Part shown: piece by piece, positions 1-12,027 of the stretch | Position numbering within the stretch: the stretch's first letter is position 1 | How the letters are laid out: every line of letters starts with the position of its first letter | Source: Crotalaria pallida | Taxonomy: Eukaryota; Streptophyta; Magnoliopsida; Fabales; Fabaceae | Direction of reading: 5' to 3' | DNA length: 64,000 nucleotides | NCBI GenBank assembly: GCA_037953625.1 | Contig: CM075652.1 | Location: 30,436,501 to 30,500,500 of the forward strand | The notes under the pieces: generated by a model | What the model saw: the letters and a program-made list of their open reading frames with translations, nothing else | Told to the model about the DNA's origin: nothing | Database searches by the model: none | Translations under genes and position numbers: made by a program

Positions 1-2867
1 GAGTAATATGCTGTGATAATTGATGAGAATCATAGTGCTTATGTTTTGAGTCTTGATTTACATTTTATGAAAGATGAATCATTTGATGAATTGATTATGA
101 GTTGATGTATGTAAATTGAGATATCCAGTGAAATACGATCTACAATAACTAATAATTATGTGTTATATTGCTGCATAATGTTGGTTTGAAGAGGTAGATA
201 AGAATGGGAAAGAATTAAATGTTATAAATCATGTGTGTGAAAGGTTTAGCATTAAGGAGTGTTTGCAAGCGTGATTTATGAAATCATACTATTATGAAAC
301 TCATTTTGAGTCTAAAACAATATTAGAATTGGATCCTCTATGTTGTACCCGAATTGTAGAAAGTATGATCAAGTAAGGGAGAAGCTACTATGTGCTAGAA
401 TGAGATAGAGTAATGCATAATCATAGGTGGAGTCACCATGAGACTCAAAAAGGGCATAGTTTTATCTAGGATTTTGACTTGGAGGTCACCATGAGCTCCA
501 ACAGTGGATAGAGCAAGTTACAATCCCTGCATGCAAGCTATTTTGATGCATATTTCATGAATTGCTGTTGTGTTTCTGAATTTGGATGGTTAAGTTGTTC
601 GTTTTTGTGTTATTATGCAAATTGGAATGTGGTCATGAAATGCAAGGGATTTGATGTGATTTGATATGTTATAAGTGATGAAACATGTTTAATTTGAGAT
701 ATTATAACCCTATGTAAATCTGTTTTGGGCTAGTTTTGAGTAGAAAAGAAAATGGTATTGAAAAACCTCACTTTTAGTTATTCTGCTGCATAATCTAACC
801 GGTTAGCTGGTTTTTGTAACCTGTTACAACCTGACAGCTTTGAAAAATAAAATGTTTTGATTTCCTTAAATTAATTGGGTTTTTTTTCCACTAAATTAAT
901 TAACTTCATTTCATAATAATTCTTACAGAAAGGTAATGAAAGCCCCCCAATTAATTAAGGTTTGAAATCATTGAGATTTTCATAAAGAGACTTTGTTTTT
1001 CAATTTCTGGTTTATACAGACTAACTGGTTAGCATTTCTCTGTAACCGGTTAGTGTCTAATAAAAACATTGAATTCAATACTAGTTTGTGGATCAATTCA
1101 TGCTATTGCTTTTCTTACTCTTTTATAGCCTAAAACATAATTAAATACTCAAGTTTAAAGTGATTAATGATAAGTGCTTATACCTTGAGTATTGTGACTA
1201 ATGCCTCAAATTAATAATGTGAAGTCTTGATAGCTTTATAACATGTTTCCTATATTTGAGTGGTTATGATTCAATAACTTCATGATTATGAATTCATTAT
1301 GAGAATAATGTTAAAGAGAACCAACCTATGAGACATATTGTGTTTGCATCAATGCATGGTGAAAGAATGATTATAGGTGGGAGATTTAACTTAATTATTA
1401 TTCTTGTTCCTAAAATTACAATGGAATTGAGTTAAGGAGAATAAATCATTATTTATCTAACTCAAAGGAACAAGAATTATCTTGGAACTCTAGCCTTGTT
1501 TTAAATAATGATTGAAGACTCATGTTTTGCTTAAGAGGTTTAGATTATTATTTGAGTCTGCTAGATGTATAAGGCTATTGGATCATAATCCGAGTAAGAT
1601 GTTAAACAAAGACTTAATGAAGCATGACTTGAGTCTAATATCACTTATGGAAGGATTAGAGTTTGATAAGAGTACAATGACTCAGATAAACAATAATGAT
1701 GTTTAGGGAGTATATAGCTTTGATCCAAATGCGTGACGGCTTGTTGCTTTGATTTGGATATGTGGAACTTGATAAGTGGAATTGTTCCAATCTTTTCTTA
1801 TATGTGGAAGCTATTAACTCCTATGAGAAGTCATTGTGCTAAGTTGATTCCGTATGGAACGGTGTGGCCGCTATACGAAGACATGTGGAACGGTGTGGCC
1901 GCCATATGTGTGATAAGTGTAATAGGATTCCGTATAGAACGGTGTGGCCGCTATACGAAGACATGTGGAACGGTGTGGCCGCCATATGTGTGTGATTTCA
2001 TATAGTACGGTCTGTCCGCTATATGAAGGCATGGAACGGTGTGGCCGCCATGTCTATAATGTGATGATTAATATTTGTGTTATGCATCTCATGCATGGTG
2101 TATAGGGAATTGTAAAACGAGTGAGGTGCATGCGGGATTGGAAACCATGTAGTACGGTGTGGCCGCTACATGAGACGGTTGGAACGGTGTGGCCGCCACC
2201 GTATAAATGACAAGGACCTAGAACTATTGGTGGACAATGGTTCAGGGATCATCCCCTTGTATCATTTTAGGATCGTGGTTGATGGGGTTCCAGTATAGAA
2301 CGGTGTGGCCGCTATACAGGTTGTGGAAATATCGAGCGCACGATTGCCTATCCCAGAGTGTTGCTTTCTGGAAGAGTTGATTATGGAAGAACGATTTTGA
2401 GAGACGTGCATGCATAGCATGAAAGCTTAATGATCATAATTAATATTGTTTAATAAGACACTTGATGAGCATGCATTTCATTCATGATTATTTTGTGTTT
2501 GTGGTTGACCAATCATATAATCTGCTTAGGCGATATGACAAGTGACTAACTCCCATACTACCATGTCTGTGTGGTAGGTTCTCTCAAAGGACAGGACTGA
2601 AGCCACTCTTGTAGGAGCTAGAGTTCAATAAAAGTAACAGCCAGGATGACGTCTCGTCATCCAAATCCTTTTGCAGAAGGATCGAGTTGTGAAGACCAAT
2701 GCTTTGGGTGTAAAAAGGATTTTGGGGTTTTGAATTATAAATGTTTTTACACTCAGACTCTTTTTTTAAAGAACTATTACTCTGATGAAAAGTACTTTTG
2801 GTTTTCACACATAGCAAAAGTTTTTGTTAACCCGTATTTTTATGACTTAATATTTTGGGGTGTTACA
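1..2867 (+). repeat. 3' part of a long LTR (plus strand), start outside window
   Basis: The stretch ends in GGGGTGTTACA, the usual 3' terminus of the long Ty3/gypsy LTRs seen elsewhere here. It has two palindrome pairs (centres 800.5/821.5 and 1026.5/1047.5), a tandem array at 1846-2320 and a possible splice acceptor (TCTGCTTAG, AG at 2528-2529). The text near 430-520 resembles text at 16840-16900 and, inverted, text near 52500-52570, so this LTR is related to those families. No TGTAACA start is visible, so the 5' end lies before base 1. The small ORFs at 1512 and 1733 fall in this repeat and look non-coding. Confidence 0.75.
1846..2320 (+). repeat. tandem array of a GAACGGTGTGGCCGC motif in the LTR
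   Basis: About ten imperfect copies of a unit built on GGAACGGTGTGGCCGC, alternating with short AT-rich inverted text such as CTATACG and CCATATG. It is far more GC-rich than its surroundings. It lies upstream of the putative acceptor at 2529, where other LTRs in the window carry their own unrelated arrays. Confidence 0.85.
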
Positions 2868-3702
2868 CCGATAATTTATTTTTGGCTTTAAAATAATTTT
2901 TTCAAGCATAAACATCAAAATTTCGTTTTACCTACTGTACCGATATTTTTTTGTAGATGTCCAAATAAAAATTTTATTTTCACAAATTCAAATACTAAAT
3001 TTCAATACGATCGTTTTCATATAAAATTCATAATTTTTGGACTTACGGTTTGAAAGTTATGAATTTTTGAAATTCTAAGATCATTCCCTTCAAAAATGCA
3101 CTTCATAAGCTTTCAAATTAATTTATTATTCAAAAAATACGAAAATTATATTTTTTTTGGACGGTGTTGCCAATCAGGTATTTTAAAAATATATTTTCTA
3201 TTCACATAAAAATATTTTTGGGTCAAAGAGTCATTAAATGCATTAAAACCACACTTTCACACTTAAAGCTCAAAAATTCGTTCAGTTCTGTAGCAGTGAT
3301 AAAATTTCGAAAACTCCAAAATAAAAATCACAACTTTATATTTTCATAATCTACACTTCAATACGATCGTTTTGACATATCATTTGTAATTTTTTGACGT
3401 ACGGTTTAAAAGATATGAATTTCTGAAGATAGAACACCTTAATCCTTCAAAAAGAATTTCATTTTCTAAGATCATTTAAATCAAATACTATACCTTAAAA
3501 TATTTCATCTTAAGAATATAGTTTAAATACATTAGAGAAAACATTGGTATGCATATAATATATATACCATGTGTATATATATATATATAAATCATACGAT
3601 TTTAATTAAACCCAGGTATCACAATTTATCAAAAATCAAATATAATATTTTAAACTCAAATATAAATTCTCAAATAAATTGGGTAAAATTGGGGGTCTCA
3701 CA
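2868..3702 (-). repeat. AT-rich LTR fragment (minus strand start at 3702)
   Basis: No gene. Read on the minus strand it starts TGTGAGACCCCCAATTTT at 3702, similar to the LTR start at 45780 (TGTAACATCCCCAATTTT). The motif TTCAATACGATCGTTTT occurs at about 2999 and 3355, each followed by a similar ACGGTTT..ATGAATTT block, which suggests an internal duplication of roughly 355 bp. The other end is cut off by the neighbouring LTR. Confidence 0.5.
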
Positions 3703-4727
3703 CTGCTGCCAATTCCAAATCATGCGTCGGATAATTCTGCTCATGCCGCCAAAGCTGCTTTTAAGGCATAAGCAATCACCCGACCCTGCTGCATGAGCAC
3801 ACAACCGAGACCCTGGTTCGAGGCATCGCAGAAGACGTCAAAGGACTTGGTCAAATCCGGAAGAACCAAAACAGGAGAACTCGTGAGCCGACTCTTCAAC
3901 TCTTGAAAGTGAAGTTCACACTGCCGTGACCACACAAACGGCACATCATTCCTTGTCCACATCGTCAAAGGAAGGGCTAACCTGGAGAAACCTTCTATGA
4001 ACCTTCGATAATAACCGACCAAACCCAAAAAGCTTCGGACCTCAGCCACTACTCTCGGTCTCTCCCACTTCAACACAGATTCCACCTTGGAAGGATCCAC
4101 TGCCATTCCCTGATCGGAAATAACGTGGCCAAGAAAATGCACCTCATTTAGCCAGAAACTACACTTGGAGAGCTTCGCATACAGTTGCATGTCCTTGATT
4201 GTCACTGCATTCAACTTTCGGTAATCTATGCACATTCGAAGGTTCCCATCCTTCTTATTCACAAACAGAACAGGTGCTCCCCAAGGAGACACACTCGGTC
4301 GAAACAAACCCTTGGCCAACAATTCCTCCAACTGTTGCTTCAATTCTGCCAATTCTGGTGGCGCCATGCGATAAGGGGCTATAGAAATCGGACCTGCATC
4401 GGGAACCAGATCAATGTCGAACTCCACCACTCTGCTCGGCGGCAGACCAGGGATCTAGGCAGGAAACACCTTGGGAAACTCGCCGACCACATGAATCTGA
4501 CTGACCTCGGACTCATCCTCGGCTTCCACCAAAGCCAAAGAGGCGTCACCGAACATCACAGCCCTCCGACGACAATCAATCACAACATGATGTCGCACCA
4601 GTCGCACCATCCAATCCATACCAAGAATCACGTCTAACCGAGCTAAAGGCAAGCAGATCAAATCTACCTCGAATTCCCTCTCTAAAACCCGAAGAGAACA
4701 CCCCAAGCACACATGCGATGAAACCAC
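3703..4727 (-). pseudogene. Ty3-type protease-reverse transcriptase, catalytic core deleted
   Basis: This is a remnant of the retrotransposon polyprotein that matures proteins and copies RNA into DNA. The upstream part (4727-4458) has the end of a retropepsin-like domain, with the LDVILGMDWM motif. A TAG at 4455-4457 breaks the frame, and the same frame resumes with the RT start (APYRMAPPELAELK, then WGAPVLFVNKKDG and RMCIDYRKLN). Directly after VTIKD the frame jumps at about 4188-4191 to QLYAKLSKCSFW. An in-frame deletion has therefore removed the palm segment that carries the YxDD-type active site. The thumb and RNase H start follow (FLGHVIS, FLGLVGYYRRFIEGF, FDVFCDASNQGLGCVL). A frameshift near 3741-3765 then moves the reading to YPTHDLELAAV before truncation at 3703. 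It cannot be an active enzyme. Confidence 0.9.
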
Positions 4728-4744
4728 ACTAAGGGCATCGAGGA

Positions 4745-5462
4745 GAACTCTGAGAAACCATCCTCTGATATGAACCTATGGAACCAGCTACCTTGGAACC
4801 CGAGTAATGACCGAGCTTCTGCATGGGGCCCTTTCCTCGGACTGGACCGACCAACTTTCGAGAAGCCTTGCTCTACTCCTCGGCTTGCTCCTGCTTCAAG
4901 GAACTCTCATACGCACTTGCATTACTCACTAGCTACGAGAGATCGGCGATATTCTGATACACCAATGTCGTTTTGATCTTGGCATTCAGACCCGACTCGA
5001 CTTGATGCAATTCGAGTGCTCGTCGGCACCTCGGTAGCTCCCCGAGAACTGAATGAAATCCTCAAACTGAGCAGCATACTCGCCCACACTCGAGCTCCCC
5101 TGCTCCAACTTCAGGAACGCGAGCTCCTTCTCCCTTCGTACTTCCTCAGGGAAGTACTTGCTCAGAAATCGGATCTTGAATAGATCCCAAGACACTGCAT
5201 GCTCGACAACTTCAAGACCTCGACGCTGGTGTTCCCACCAATGTTCGGCCTCGCCCGACAACAAATACTCCACTAGAAACACAACTTGCTTGACTGGAGG
5301 TCGGACTGAACGCAACAGCTTCTCTGCCTCTTGAAGCCACTTCTGTGCTCTATCTGGGTTGAACCCACCTTCAAATCGAGGAGGTTCACTCCTTCTGAAC
5401 CTACTCAACCAATCCACTTCCACTGGGGCTGGTGGTGGGGGTTGCATTGTTGCCGCTGCCAC
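4745..5462 (-). pseudogene. Ty3/gypsy gag (capsid) remnant
   Basis: Gag forms the particle in which reverse transcription occurs. The 158-residue reading from 5462 has the retrotransposon gag core: FRRSEPPRFEGG, AQKWLQEAEKLLR, an EYLLSGEAEHWWE stretch, WDLFKIRFLSKYFPEEVRREKELAFLKLEQG and VGEYAAQFEDF. After YRGADEH the frame shifts. Fragments of the C-terminal gag (LNAKIKTTL, then broken text) continue to about 4745. No CCHC zinc knuckle is seen. It lies between the primer binding site and protease, as expected. The true start may be slightly upstream of 5462. Confidence 0.88.
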
Positions 5463-5706
5463 AGCTGCTGCTGTTGCAATATTCTAAGCTCTTCTTCCTA
5501 CCATACCTCTCAATCCTCGAAGGACAATTGATCATAAACCAGGTCAAAGGAGACCGCAAACAACACCAAACACACACCTGCAGCACCATAGATAACACTA
5601 TATCTATCTACCTAAGCAACCCAACACTTAGACACAAACACTAGGTTACTCACATGGTTGAGTAACAACTGGAGTAGTGAACCCTCACTCCAAGGCCGAG
5701 GGAACT

Positions 5707-5718
5707 CCTCTGATACCA
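5707..5718 (-). other. primer binding site (initiator tRNA-Met type)
   Basis: On the minus strand TGGTATCAGAGG lies four bases after the LTR terminus TGTTACA. This is the common plant primer binding site complementary to the 3' end of initiator tRNA-Met, and it fixes the element's direction. Confidence 0.88.
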
Positions 5719-5722
5719 TAAA

Positions 5723-8293
5723 TGTAACACCAACAATAAACTACCCTTAATTACCCCAATGAACAACAATTAAGCATGCACCTAATGCAATTTAGCCGAA
5801 AACACAAAGGTTTAATAACTCAACCGAAAGCAATTCTTTTCAAAAGTAAGTTTTTGCCAACCAAGTGATTCACAAAACTATATAAACATTCAAACCGAAA
5901 CCAAGATCAGAGTTGTACATATGTCAAGATGTTTTCCAAATTAATTTACAGCCAAAAAAAATAAAATGCAACATCATATAAAAAACCCAAAATACATGCC
6001 AAAATACTAGACCGACCCACACTAAATACACCACTACTTTCCCTGGGAGGGAAAGTGCACCTGCTCGGCCGGGGGCTGTGCTGACTCAATCTCTTTACCT
6101 GAAAAAGGTTGGTAAGGAGGTGAGTATTACACATGAAATAAAAGCAGTTCCAAAAACTAAACATAATAATAAGCCAAGACGTACACCATTAAACACTTAG
6201 TGCCATAATCTCAAATCACACACTCAGTACATAATATGAATTCAATACTATCATGTTATCCATTCATAACCATTCTCATTCTTTTCGGTTTGCTTTTCCC
6301 TTTCTAGCTTTTCATTTTAGTTTAACCTTGCTAATACACCACTAGGACTTTGTGCACCTGCTAGGTCATATTAACACCCATTAGGTATATTCCACACCCA
6401 TCAGGTCCCTTTTTACACCCATTAGGCCATAATACACCCGTTAGTCCCCTTTCTCATTAACATTTCCATTTTACCAATGTAACTCTTTTTAATTGCAGCA
6501 CCGTAATCCATTGGGTACACCATCATCTAACGGGTCGTTTTGGGCCTAATGGGTCATCTTCGACCTGATGGATCGTGTTTCCTAATGGGTCGTATTAACA
6601 CCTAGCAGGGCACCTAATGGTCAGTGTCCCCCAATGGATTATAAGCTGCCATTTACTTTTTAATTTCATTAACATTAAACCATTCACTTAAGTTCCATAC
6701 ATACAACACCTTGTATGTATCAATGATGACCACCATCATCATTCCTTTCATTCGGTTTCACCAAACCAAATGACTCCATTAGAACCTGTCACATGATTTC
6801 CAAGATATGCAACTCAGAGTGTATACATATCTACATACCACCCACATAGTACATATAATCGGCATACACAAAACAGTACATCAACAAGCATATTTGAAAC
6901 CATACCTATTCTCAACATAACACATATACACTCGGTTATCAATATGTATTAATTTCAAAACTACTTTCAATATCAAGGTAAGATCCACCCCTTACCTCAA
7001 CCGTGAAGAAAGTAGAAAATAGAACCTTCAAGACCTAGCCTAGCTTGTAATCCCGAGTTCTCCTAGTTCTCAATCGAATCATTTGACTGCACGATGAAGA
7101 AAATGATGGATCAACAACAACTAGATTGCCGCACGAAGAAGAAATAGACTCTGAACCTTTGGGAGTAGTTCAAATAGCTCTCTTAGGGTTTTCAGCACAT
7201 AAGTCACGTAGAGAAACACTAAGAATATCTTACTCTATTTATACTGCCTGAAAGAAGGGGGAAAACATGTGGTTGGTGTGCAAAGCTTCCCTGAGAAGCT
7301 TCATAAAGTTGTGGCTGAAAATGAATGTCAAATGTTGAATTAAAAACTTGCCCCAAGTCACTTATTCCAGCATAAACCGAGCAGCACGTTGGGAGGAAAA
7401 AGACGACATGCTTCAATAATACTGGTCAGCAAAGGCCGACTTCCAAGGTCCAGCTCTCAACAACAAAAACATGAGAGCTCGGCGCAAGCTAGAACTCGAT
7501 GCTCAGTTCCTTTGGTGCCACCACCTCGGGATGAGACACTTTAAACGAGTACACACAACCTGCCGAGGTCGGCACTATTCAACATCAACACAAGACCCAT
7601 GCAGTCTCAAACAAAGGGGGTTGAAAATGATACGAGCTAGGTTCTCATAATATCAATTTTAACTGCTCGGCCTATTCCGAGCACAACAAGATGGGAAATG
7701 CTCGGTTTCTCCCAAGCACAAATGTAAGTGAACTCAACACTACAACTCGGATTACCTAAGCCGGCACTAAACCAACACACTATCTGCTCGGATCCACGAA
7801 CACAACACATCTTGCTCGAAACCTTCTCGGTTCTGCTAACCCAATACCGCCAACTCGGTATTTTCTCGGTTAACTAACGCTATACCACTTGCTCGGATCA
7901 CACACCCGAGCTCGGCTCAACCTGCTCGGATCTAACTCATAGATCCTACTGAGCTCGGACTCCCACGAGCTCGGCTCTACCCCAACCTGGCCTCGTGACT
8001 CTAAGTCACATGTTAGACCAATCCGAGCTCTGTGCCTCATACTCAGCACACACCCACGAGCTTGGTAACACATGCTCGGTCAATTCGAGCTTTGTGCCTT
8101 ATACTTAGCACACACCCACGAGCTCGGTAACACATGCTCGACTCCTAAGATCTCCGCTAACACAGAGTCTGATCGGATCAAACTCCTACACTCCACACTT
8201 AGACTCTCGAACCACACATCCTTCAACCAGGATGACACATAAAACACAACACTTAAATTAATCAGCACTGATTAAAATAAACAGGATGTTACA
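5723..8293 (-). repeat. 5' LTR of the minus-strand gypsy element (2571 bp)
   Basis: Minus strand: starts TGTAACATCCTG at 8293 and ends GTTGGTGTTACA at 5723. It contains a donor-like TTGAG|GTAAGG (intron would start at 6995) and an acceptor-like CCTTTTTCAG|GT (AG at 6100-6099), about 0.9 kb apart. Between these lies a degenerate CACCCATTAGGT-type array. Upstream (7680-8140) it is rich in repeated GCTCGG/GAGCTCG text. No TCGA/CCGG palindrome pair of the kind seen in other LTRs was found. Confidence 0.85.
6340..6660 (-). repeat. degenerate short tandem repeats inside the LTR
   Basis: Many loose copies of CACCCATTAGGT/CTAATGGGTCG, in both orientations. Similar CCCATTAGG/CTAATGGG text occurs at 41510-41790, so those two LTRs are probably related. 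Positions fall inside the intron-like part of the LTR. Confidence 0.7.
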
Positions 8294-9212
8294 GTAGAGC
8301 TCATGAACCTTAGGCAGAAAAATAATGCTAGTGACTATTATGAGTCTTTTGATGCAATCATCATAAGAATGGACTTATCCAAAGAGCATGATCTAAGTTG
8401 TTTGTTGGGTGGGTTGAGGCAAAACATTCAAATGATGGTGAGAATGTTCCAGCACCAAACTATTAGGAAGGCTTTCTCTTTGGCTAAATTATAAGAGGGT
8501 GCTAATAATAAAGGTGGAATTCTACCTACTCCTAACAAAACCAATAAGGTCATGAACACACCTAAGATCAACCCTGTTGTAGCCAATGGAAATGATCCAG
8601 GGAATCACAATCCTAAGCCAGGAAGATTATCTCCTGCTTATATAAATGAAACCAGGACTAAGGGATTGTGCTACTTTTGCGATGACCCTTTTTACCTTGG
8701 ACATAGTCTCACTCACAAGAAAGTTCAATTGCATTGGATTGAAATTGAAGATGATGAATTGGAGGATGAAGAGGTTCAGACAATAGACAACAATTTGAGC
8801 TCAAGGGAGCTTGGTGTGATCCCCAAATATTAGTTAATGCACTGACTTGTGTAGCTAGCTTCAGAATAAAGAGAGTAATAAAGACTCATAAGAAGAAAAC
8901 ACTGCACATTTTGATTGGTAGTGTTAGTACACATAATTTTTTTGGATGTTAATATAGCCAAAAAACTAGGGTGTAAATTAGAAAAGATGGATTCATTAAT
9001 GGTTAATGTCGTTGATGGCAATAAGCTACAAATCACTTCCATTGTTAAGAATTTCAGTTGGTCCCTACAACATAATGAATTTGAGGCTGACATGATGCTT
9101 ATCCTATTTGGCTGTTGTCATATGGTGCTTGGTATTGAGTGGTTGGTAACATTAGGAGACATCACTTGGAATTTTGATAAGTTGCGTACGGAGTTTTTAG
9201 TGAAAGGGAAAA
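8294..9212 (+). pseudogene. chromovirus gag and protease remnant
   Basis: The readable pieces are gag (NLRQKNNASDYYESFDAIIIRM, then GGLRQNIQMMVRMF, with a stop near 8492), a linker with a CCHC-like knuckle (CYFCDDPFYLGHSLTHKK at 8670-8720) and a retropepsin-type domain (8930-9212: NIAKKLGCKLEKM, VVDGNKLQI, MVLGIEWLVTLGDITW). Stops separate the pieces (for example around 8833-8900) and no full frame exists. The protease text ends abruptly at 9212, where a solo LTR was inserted; the next coding base is 12033. Confidence 0.82.
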
Positions 9213-12027
9213 TGTAACATCCCGAATTTTAATTCCAAGAATAATTAGAATAATAATAAGATTAAGAAAATGATAATTATGTTAAAGAGTAATTAAGGTG
9301 ATGGATTAGAATCATTTTTAGTGCTATGAAGTAGTTAGATATCCTTAGCATAGAATTAGAGGTTGAAAGATGGGAAAACGAGTGTTAGAAATGGTGTTTT
9401 CAGTGTTATAAACACCCTATATTAGGAAATTAGAAATAAAATATTTCCATCTCTAAACACAAATTCCATTGTTGGATGCGAAGGTTAGTATGTAGGGAAA
9501 CTTGCTTTCAAATTTGAGCAAGATCCGACGGGTAACGAAGAAGTTATGACATTTTGAAGTGCAAAGAAAATAAATAAAATGGGAACCAGCCTGACTACTC
9601 GAGTAGTCAGTGGACTACTCGAGTAGTACGCTCCAGATCATAAAAAATAAAGAGCGTGGAGCTCATGGAAAGCTCCACACTTCTCCACCAAGTTAAGACC
9701 CAAAGCTTCCATGAGAAGCCAAGTTCCATAGCCAAAAATCAAGCTTTTCCACCACCGTCCAAGCTCACCATCATAACCATCTCCATCATCATCACCATAT
9801 CCACTAAGCTTTCTCTCTCTATAACTCATCAATAGAGGTGCTTTCTCTCTCTTATGCCCCATAGCTTCCAAGAGAGAGAAGAGAACCCACAACCTTCATC
9901 TTTCTCACCATTGGACACTATTCCTACATCTTGGTGATTAGATATTATTGGGATACAAGCTAGGGTCAAACGGTTGAGGATCTAAGGACTCAAAGGAAGG
10001 GAAATAGCTTGAAGGCTTAAGTTTTTATCTTCTTCTCTTTCTCTTTGTGGTAAGAAGGTGGTGTTACCTTGACTTAGGGTATAGCTTCTCTTATGTTATA
10101 TATAGTGATGACTAGGGGTAGAGGAATAAGTATAATACAAAACATTAGGTTAGTTGAGGTGAATATTGAAAATGAGTATTATGTATGAGGAGAAGGAATA
10201 TATTGTAGCTTTAGAAGAACGAGTATACGTGATTATAAATATAAAATGAATGAATGATTAAATAGATAGTAAATGAGAAAGTTATAAGAACAACAATAAG
10301 GTAGAATACTCATAAGGAGAATAAAAGAGAAATAACGATAAATAATAGAGGGAGAAAAAGGAAAAGAAATAGAAGTTCAGGAAGTAAGATAAAAGAATAA
10401 TAAAGAGGAATAATGAAAGAAAATAGGAACTCGGGAAATATGATAAAGGATAAGAAAGAAAATGTAAAATGATAAGTAAAGCTAAGGAAGGTAATAATGA
10501 TAATGTACGAGGTACCCTTGCGGAGGGTGAAGTACTTGGAATAGGATGTGTGTACGAGGTACCCTTGCAGAGGGTGAAGTACTCGGATTAGAATGCGTAT
10601 ATGAGAGACCCTTGAGAAGGTGAAGTACTCGAAATAGGATGTGTGTACGAGGTACCCTTGCGGAGGGTGAAGTACTCGGAATAGAATGCATGTACGAGGG
10701 ACTCTTGAGAGGGTGAAATACTCGGAATAGGATGTGTGTACGAGGTACCCTTGTAGAGGGTGAAGTACTCGAATTCGAATGCGTGTATGAGGGACCCTTG
10801 AGAGGGTGAAGTACTCGGAATAGGATGTGTGTACGAGGTACCCTTGCGGAGGGCGAAGTACTCAGAATAGAATGCGTGTACGAGGGACCCTTGAGAGGAT
10901 GAAGTACTCGGAATAGAATGTATGTACGAGGTACCCTTGCGGAGGGTGAATAATCGGATAGAATGCGTGTACGAGGGACCCTTGAGAGGGTGAAGTACTC
11001 GGAATAGGATGGGTGTACGAGGTATCCTTGCGAAGGGTGAAGTGCTCGGAAATATAATGAATAATAATAATTGATGAATGAGGTCGAACAAGTGTAATCA
11101 ATGACTTAGGACCAGGAAAAGAATAGGTTGTGATTAATACGTACTTAGATAGACAGCGTGTACAAGGGACCCTTGCATAGGGTGAAGTACTCGGAATAGG
11201 AAGAATAATTACTATTGATAAATGATGTTAAATAGGTATAAGAAATGAGTTAGGTCTAAGAAAGTGATCATGATGTACTTGTAAGTGGTAATTAATGTTA
11301 GGAAGTGAATTGAGTAACTAATGCACTAACTGAGGTTAGAACATGAGACATAAGTTTAATGGAAATCGTTTAGGATAATTTAACAACTTAGGCATAAGAG
11401 AAGTTTATAGACATGGTATTAATTGGAGACTAGTATGAGGATAAGTTTAATAAATATAGATTGTAAATGGATAAGAGTAAGGGAATAGATAACCTACTGG
11501 ATGGAATAAGAATGGATATTAGTGTGTGAAGTAAGAGACAATATAAGGTATAAGGGTTGTGCAAACATAACTAGTAATAATAAATTAATGGGCCAAAGAC
11601 TCATAATAAATTATCTTGGTTTGTTGCTATACTTTTTTAGAATCTATTATTCTAAGTTCTGTGTAATGCTACCCTTCTTGTCTTTTTTACACAGGTACGA
11701 AGACGAAGCTTACACTATTGCAGGTTGAGTAGGAGTACACTCCACGGAGTGGAGTGTAAATTAGGCATTGAGAGAAGTAGAATCAAAGTGTGTAATTAAT
11801 ATAATTTAGTTTTTGGAGCCCACAACTTGTATTATTTTGTATCTGGGCATTAGGATTTTCTGGTTGTATTTAATATTCAGTTTAAGTTTTAATTTACTCT
11901 GATCTGATAGATTTAGAAAATGTAAATTTTGGAAAAGTCCGATCGGATTTAATTTAGAAATTTTTAAGTCCTAATTAATCGCAACCTAATTATAGGAATT
12001 AAGCTACTTAGTTGTGACGGTGTTACA
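9213..12027 (+). repeat. solo LTR with GAAAA target duplication (2815 bp)
   Basis: Starts TGTAACATCCCG at 9213 and ends GACGGTGTTACA at 12027. GAAAA lies immediately on both sides (9208-9212 and 12028-12032). With no internal domain it is a solo LTR left by LTR-LTR recombination. It carries one palindrome pair (9593-9608 and 9614-9627, ACTACTCGAGTAGT core), a CT-rich segment, a donor-like GTG|GTAAGAAGG (GT at 10050), a tandem array, an acceptor-like TTTTTTACACAG|GTAC (AG 11693-11694) and a hairpin with 9-bp arms (11736-11758). It is the same family as 42059-44869. Confidence 0.93.
10501..11205 (+). repeat. tandem array of GTACGAGGTACCCTTGCGG-type units
   Basis: About eleven units of roughly 45-60 bp, alternating GTACGAGGTACCCTTGCGG..AGGGTGAAGTACTCGG and GTACGAGGGACCCTTGAGAGGG forms; one stray unit lies at 11155-11205. 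Each unit can fold through CCCT/AGGG and CGAG/CTCG arms. Reading frames through it give repetitive Ser/Thr/Pro-rich peptides that are artefacts of the array. Confidence 0.93.

Larger units (their letters stand above)
3703..8293 (-). mobile_element. truncated Ty3/gypsy retrotransposon, minus strand
   Basis: Read on the minus strand the order is 5' LTR (8293-5723), primer binding site (5718-5707), gag, protease, reverse transcriptase, start of RNase H. The element is cut at 3703 by another LTR, so integrase and the 3' LTR are missing. Gag and protease-RT are readable apart from a stop, an in-frame deletion and a frameshift, so the copy is not very old. The 5' LTR abuts gag text of another element (8294 on), consistent with insertion into it. 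The other target-site copy is lost. Confidence 0.85.

Noticed and set aside
4185..4637. Plus-strand ORFs over the minus-strand pol
   Set aside because: Antisense shadows of the protease-RT frame.
10482..11101. Ser/Thr/Pro-rich repeated ORFs on the minus strand
   Set aside because: They are frames through the tandem array of an LTR; the period and content follow the DNA repeat.
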